Source of the DNA: Rhodococcus sp. SMB37
Lineage (GTDB): Bacteria; Actinomycetota; Actinomycetes; Mycobacteriales; Mycobacteriaceae
Length of the DNA stretch: 64,000 nucleotides
Direction of reading: 5' to 3'
Assembly (NCBI RefSeq): GCF_004345605.1
Contig: NZ_SLVY01000011.1
Location: 124,001 to 188,000 of the forward strand
How positions within the stretch are numbered: position 1 is the stretch's first letter; each line of letters opens with the position of its first letter. Made by a program: the position numbers and the translations under genes. This document shows, one piece after another, positions 61,313 through 64,000 of this stretch. The notes under the pieces are model-generated. The model was not told the origin of the DNA, searched no databases, and saw only the letters and a list, made by a program, of their open reading frames with translations.

Positions 61313-62194
61313 ATGGCGGAGATTTCGATTGTCGACCCACACGTCCATTTCTGGTTGCCGTCGGCGCGGCCTTGGTACCCGCTGATGCAGGAACCGGACC
61401 CGGCCAGGCCCTCCACACTGGGTGACCTGCGACGGATGGCCCACGACTACACCGCGGCCGACTACCGGGTCGACAGCGCCGGGTTCGACGTCACCGCACT
61501 TGTGCACGTCTCGGCGACCAGTCGCCGCGGCGCACACCTGCGGGAGCTGGACTGGCTCGACGGAATGGCCCGTGGCGAAGGCCGGCCCGCCGCAGCGATC
61601 GGCACCATCGAATCGGATGCCGACTGGGCGAGAATCGAATCCGAACTCGACACCCAGCGTCGCAGCCCGCTCTTCCGCGGTATCCGAGTTCTGCGTGGAC
61701 TCGACCCGTCGACCGCAACCACAGCAGCACTGCTGGACCATCTGGAGAAACACGCACTGATCTTCGATCTCGTCGCACACCCGCACTCGATGTCCCGTTG
61801 GGCCGAGACCCTGCGAGCCCACGAGAACTTGACCGTCGTGCTCGAACATGCTGGATGGCCGATCAGCGCAGCAGATTTCGACGACTGGTCGTGGGGCCTG
61901 GCCCGGCTCGGCGCACTGCCGAACGTGCACTGCAAGATCTCGGGGTTGGGTATGACCGTGCACACCCTCGATGCCACGGTGCAGCGACCGTGGGTGCAGC
62001 GTTGTCTCGAGGTATTCGGTCCACGGCGAGCGATGTTTGCGAGCAACTTCCCGGTAGACCGCATGTACGGCGAGTTCGGTCGACTCTACGACGGGTACTT
62101 CACCGCCGCAGAACAATACGATCCGCCAGATCAGGAAGCACTGTTCGCCACGAACGCGCGGCGAATCTATCGGCCCGACGAGAGCCGGCCATGA
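61313..62194 (+). CDS. Amidohydrolase family 2 (TIM-barrel lactonase-like)
   Basis: 293 residues from ATG 61313; the longer frame from 61268 starts inside the hairpin. The metal motif IVDPHVHFWLPSARPWYPL, VLEHAGWP, and FASNFPVDRMYGEFGRLYDG are typical of amidohydrolase-2 lactonases (2-pyrone-4,6-dicarboxylate lactonase-like). It probably hydrolyses a lactone in the catabolic set. Confidence 0.9.
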   Translation: MAEISIVDPHVHFWLPSARPWYPLMQEPDPARPSTLGDLRRMAHDYTAADYRVDSAGFDVTALVHVSATSRRGAHLRELDWLDGMARGEGRPAAAIGTIESDADWARIESELDTQRRSPLFRGIRVLRGLDPSTATTAALLDHLEKHALIFDLVAHPHSMSRWAETLRAHENLTVVLEHAGWPISAADFDDWSWGLARLGALPNVHCKISGLGMTVHTLDATVQRPWVQRCLEVFGPRRAMFASNFPVDRMYGEFGRLYDGYFTAAEQYDPPDQEALFATNARRIYRPDESRP

Positions 62195-62292
62195 CGTCCC
62201 GGCCACCGGGCAACTGCCTATTCGATCCGGTTTCCTGAACCTAACGTGACCCGAACCACACTGATGTTCCGAGTCGACCGCAGGAGAGCCGG

Positions 62293-63771
62293 ATGAGCGC
62301 ACGCGTACCCGTCACACCGATCGATGCTGCCGAGATATCCACCTACGATCACGTAACCGATGTCCTGGTCATCGGTTACGGTTGCGCAGGCGCGTCGGCT
62401 GCGCTCGAGGCCGACGCCGGCGGTGCCGAGGTGATCTTGCTCGAGCGGCAGAGCGGCGGCGGTGGCTCGTCGGCCCTGTCGGGTGGGGAGATGTATCTCG
62501 GTGGTGGTACCGCGATCCAGGAGGCGTGTGGGTTCACCGACACCGCCGAGGACATGGAAGGATTTCTGCTGGCTGCTCTCGGACCGGACGCCGACCAGGC
62601 GAAGGTGGGCCTCTACAGCCGCGAGAGTGTCGCCCATTATCAGTGGCTCGTCGACCACGGTGTGCCGTTCAAGCCTTCGTTGTGGGATTCGCCGACCTGG
62701 GTTCCACCCACCGATGACGGCCTGATGTGGATGGGCGAGAACGCCTATCCGTTCAACGAAATCGCCACGCCCGCTCCGCGCGGGCACAGGGTGACCTCAG
62801 ACGGTTTCGGCGGCAAGGTGCTCATGGCGGTGCTGAGCGAGGCCGTCGACAAGACCGACGTTGCGGTGCACACCGACACCGCCGCACTGCGGCTGATCGT
62901 TGACGGTGATCGCGTCGTCGGTGTGGTGGCCCGGCATTTCCAGGAGACGGTGACCTATCGCGCGAGGCGCGGGGTCGTACTGACCACCGGTGGCTTCGCG
63001 GACAACAAAGAGATGCTTGCCCAACACGCTCCGCAGTTGGTGGGCAGGGGCGTCAACAGCGATGGCGGCGACGACGGTCGCGGAATCGTCATCGCGCAGG
63101 CCGTCGGGGCTGCGGTCAAGCACATGTCGGCCGGCCAGGTCGGTATTTCGCTGGTACCGGGGATGATGGTGCGCGGGATGATCGTCGACGGCGTCGGTCA
63201 GCGGTTCATCAACGAGGACGTGTATCCGGGCCTGGTGGGGCAGGCGGCGTTGTTCAAACACAACTTGAACGTGTGGGTGATCCTCGATGAGCAGGCCTAC
63301 GAGGAGGTGCCGGTCGAGGAGCGGTGGGGAGTGCAGCCGCATTTCGTGGCCGAAACCCTCGGGGAACTCGAACGCGAGATCGGGATGCCCGAGGGCGCGT
63401 TGCAGACCACCGTCGGAGAGTACAACCGATTCGCCGAGCGCGGTGAGGATCCGTACTTCCACAAGTCTGCCCGTTGGTTGCGGCCGCTCCGGTCGCCGTT
63501 CGCCGCGATCGATGTTCAGCGCGGCATGGCCCCACCCGAGTACGGCGACAGCGCCGGCTCGGGAGGCGCCGAGGTGTTCACGATCGGTGGTGTGCACACT
63601 ACTGTCGACGGCCGGGTCCTGAACCTCGACGGCGATCCGATACCGGGTCTGTTCGCGGCCGGGCGCGCGACGTCGGGTCTGCATTCGTGGGGGTATATCA
63701 GCGGTACATCCCTCGGCGACGGCACGTTCTTCGGCCGACGGGCGGGCATCGCTGCGTCCGCAGACGAGTAG
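62293..63771 (+). CDS. FAD-dependent dehydrogenase/fumarate reductase-like flavoprotein
   Basis: 492 residues from ATG 62293 (RBS AGGAGAG). FAD motif DVLVIGYGCAGASAALEADA, then GGSSALSGGEMYLGGGT, VVLTTGGFADNKEML, and the C-terminal LFAAGRATSGLHSWGYISG. Belongs to the 3-ketosteroid-delta1-dehydrogenase/fumarate reductase flavoprotein family. With the transporter, amidohydrolase and SDR it suggests degradation of a cyclic ketone or acid. Confidence 0.9.
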   Translation: MSARVPVTPIDAAEISTYDHVTDVLVIGYGCAGASAALEADAGGAEVILLERQSGGGGSSALSGGEMYLGGGTAIQEACGFTDTAEDMEGFLLAALGPDADQAKVGLYSRESVAHYQWLVDHGVPFKPSLWDSPTWVPPTDDGLMWMGENAYPFNEIATPAPRGHRVTSDGFGGKVLMAVLSEAVDKTDVAVHTDTAALRLIVDGDRVVGVVARHFQETVTYRARRGVVLTTGGFADNKEMLAQHAPQLVGRGVNSDGGDDGRGIVIAQAVGAAVKHMSAGQVGISLVPGMMVRGMIVDGVGQRFINEDVYPGLVGQAALFKHNLNVWVILDEQAYEEVPVEERWGVQPHFVAETLGELEREIGMPEGALQTTVGEYNRFAERGEDPYFHKSARWLRPLRSPFAAIDVQRGMAPPEYGDSAGSGGAEVFTIGGVHTTVDGRVLNLDGDPIPGLFAAGRATSGLHSWGYISGTSLGDGTFFGRRAGIAASADE

Positions 63772-63854
63772 CGTTGCATGCCGGCCGTCGAGCGCGTGCA
63801 CCTTCTCGGGGGTGAAGCGCTCGGCGGCCGGATCAGCGAAAGCTGTTGTTCGGT

Positions 63855-64000
63855 CTATGCGTGTGTACCGCCGTCGATGCGGATCTCGGTGCCACTGATG
63901 AACGCGCCGTCCGTAGAGACGAGCATCGCGACAACACCGGCGACGGCGTCCGGCGAACCCATCCCGGCCCCGCCTGATTCCAGGATGGTCGGCAAGGCAG
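63855..64000 (-). CDS. SDR oxidoreductase, C-terminal part (runs off the window)
   Basis: Minus-strand frame from the window edge to the stop at 63855 reads GMGSPDAVAGVVAMLVSTDG, then AFISGTEIRIDGGTHA, the standard C-terminus of classical SDRs. The N-terminal part lies outside the window. Convergent with the FAD dehydrogenase. Confidence 0.88.
   Translation of the reverse strand, partial: ALPTILESGGAGMGSPDAVAGVVAMLVSTDGAFISGTEIRIDGGTHA

Noticed and set aside
1-64000. CRISPR arrays, tRNA or rRNA genes, prophage modules
   Set aside because: No regularly spaced repeats, cloverleaf or ribosomal sequences, and no phage structural genes were found by reading.

Overview
The window reads as chromosome of a high-GC mycolate actinobacterium, most likely Rhodococcus or a close Nocardiaceae relative. 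The pointers are a gblA/gblR/gblE-type butyrolactone trio, an actinobacterial 6C small RNA, mycothiol- and F420-type enzyme families, many TetR regulators and frequent GTG starts. No rRNA, tRNA, CRISPR array or prophage was seen. All calls come from reading the sequence and translations; no searches were run.

Layout. 0-2.1 kb: a zinc-type alcohol dehydrogenase and a divergent TetR gene sharing an operator. 2.3-6.4 kb: a frameshifted oxidoreductase, then a gamma-butyrolactone signalling unit (AfsA-type synthase, ArpA-type receptor, epimerase) with a receptor-box candidate at the gblA start. 6.4-9 kb: hairpins, a 6C sRNA on the minus strand, terC and a CGNR regulator. 9.1-14.8 kb: catabolic genes (epoxide hydrolase, AraC regulator, aldehyde dehydrogenase, mycothiol-type protein, SDR). 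14.8-21.8 kb: small enzymes and regulators, then a TetR-controlled operon of CoA-transferase, SDR, flavin-type protein and amidohydrolase. 21.9-23.9 kb: arsenic operon (arsR, acr3, arsC). 23.9-31.5 kb: two unrecognised membrane proteins, a solo TnpB element, an MHYT protein, a methyltransferase, a thioredoxin-reductase-like protein and a transposase scrap.

31.5-53.6 kb is the centrepiece: two divergent operons encoding a yersiniabactin-like metallophore assembly line. The minus-strand operon holds an NRPS (carrier-Cy-A-carrier with a cysteine signature), a PKS/NRPS (KS-AT-KR-ACP-Cy-TE), a DppABCDF-type importer and a double methyltransferase. The plus-strand operon holds a methyltransferase, a carrier-Cy-carrier protein and a reductase. 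One Fur/Zur-type box lies between them. The domain inventory matches HMWP2 plus HMWP1 (five carriers, three Cy, one Cys A domain), but the methyltransferases and at least one carrier are cut out as separate proteins. No salicylate-type starter genes are in the window.

53.7-58 kb: a methyltransferase, a small secreted protein, an F420-type NADP reductase, then a metal module (SmtB-like ArsR, MFS exporter, His-rich protein). 58-59.5 kb carries gene debris (MFS tail, probable IS110 remnant). 59.8-64 kb: a second catabolic set (MHS transporter, amidohydrolase, FAD dehydrogenase, partial SDR).
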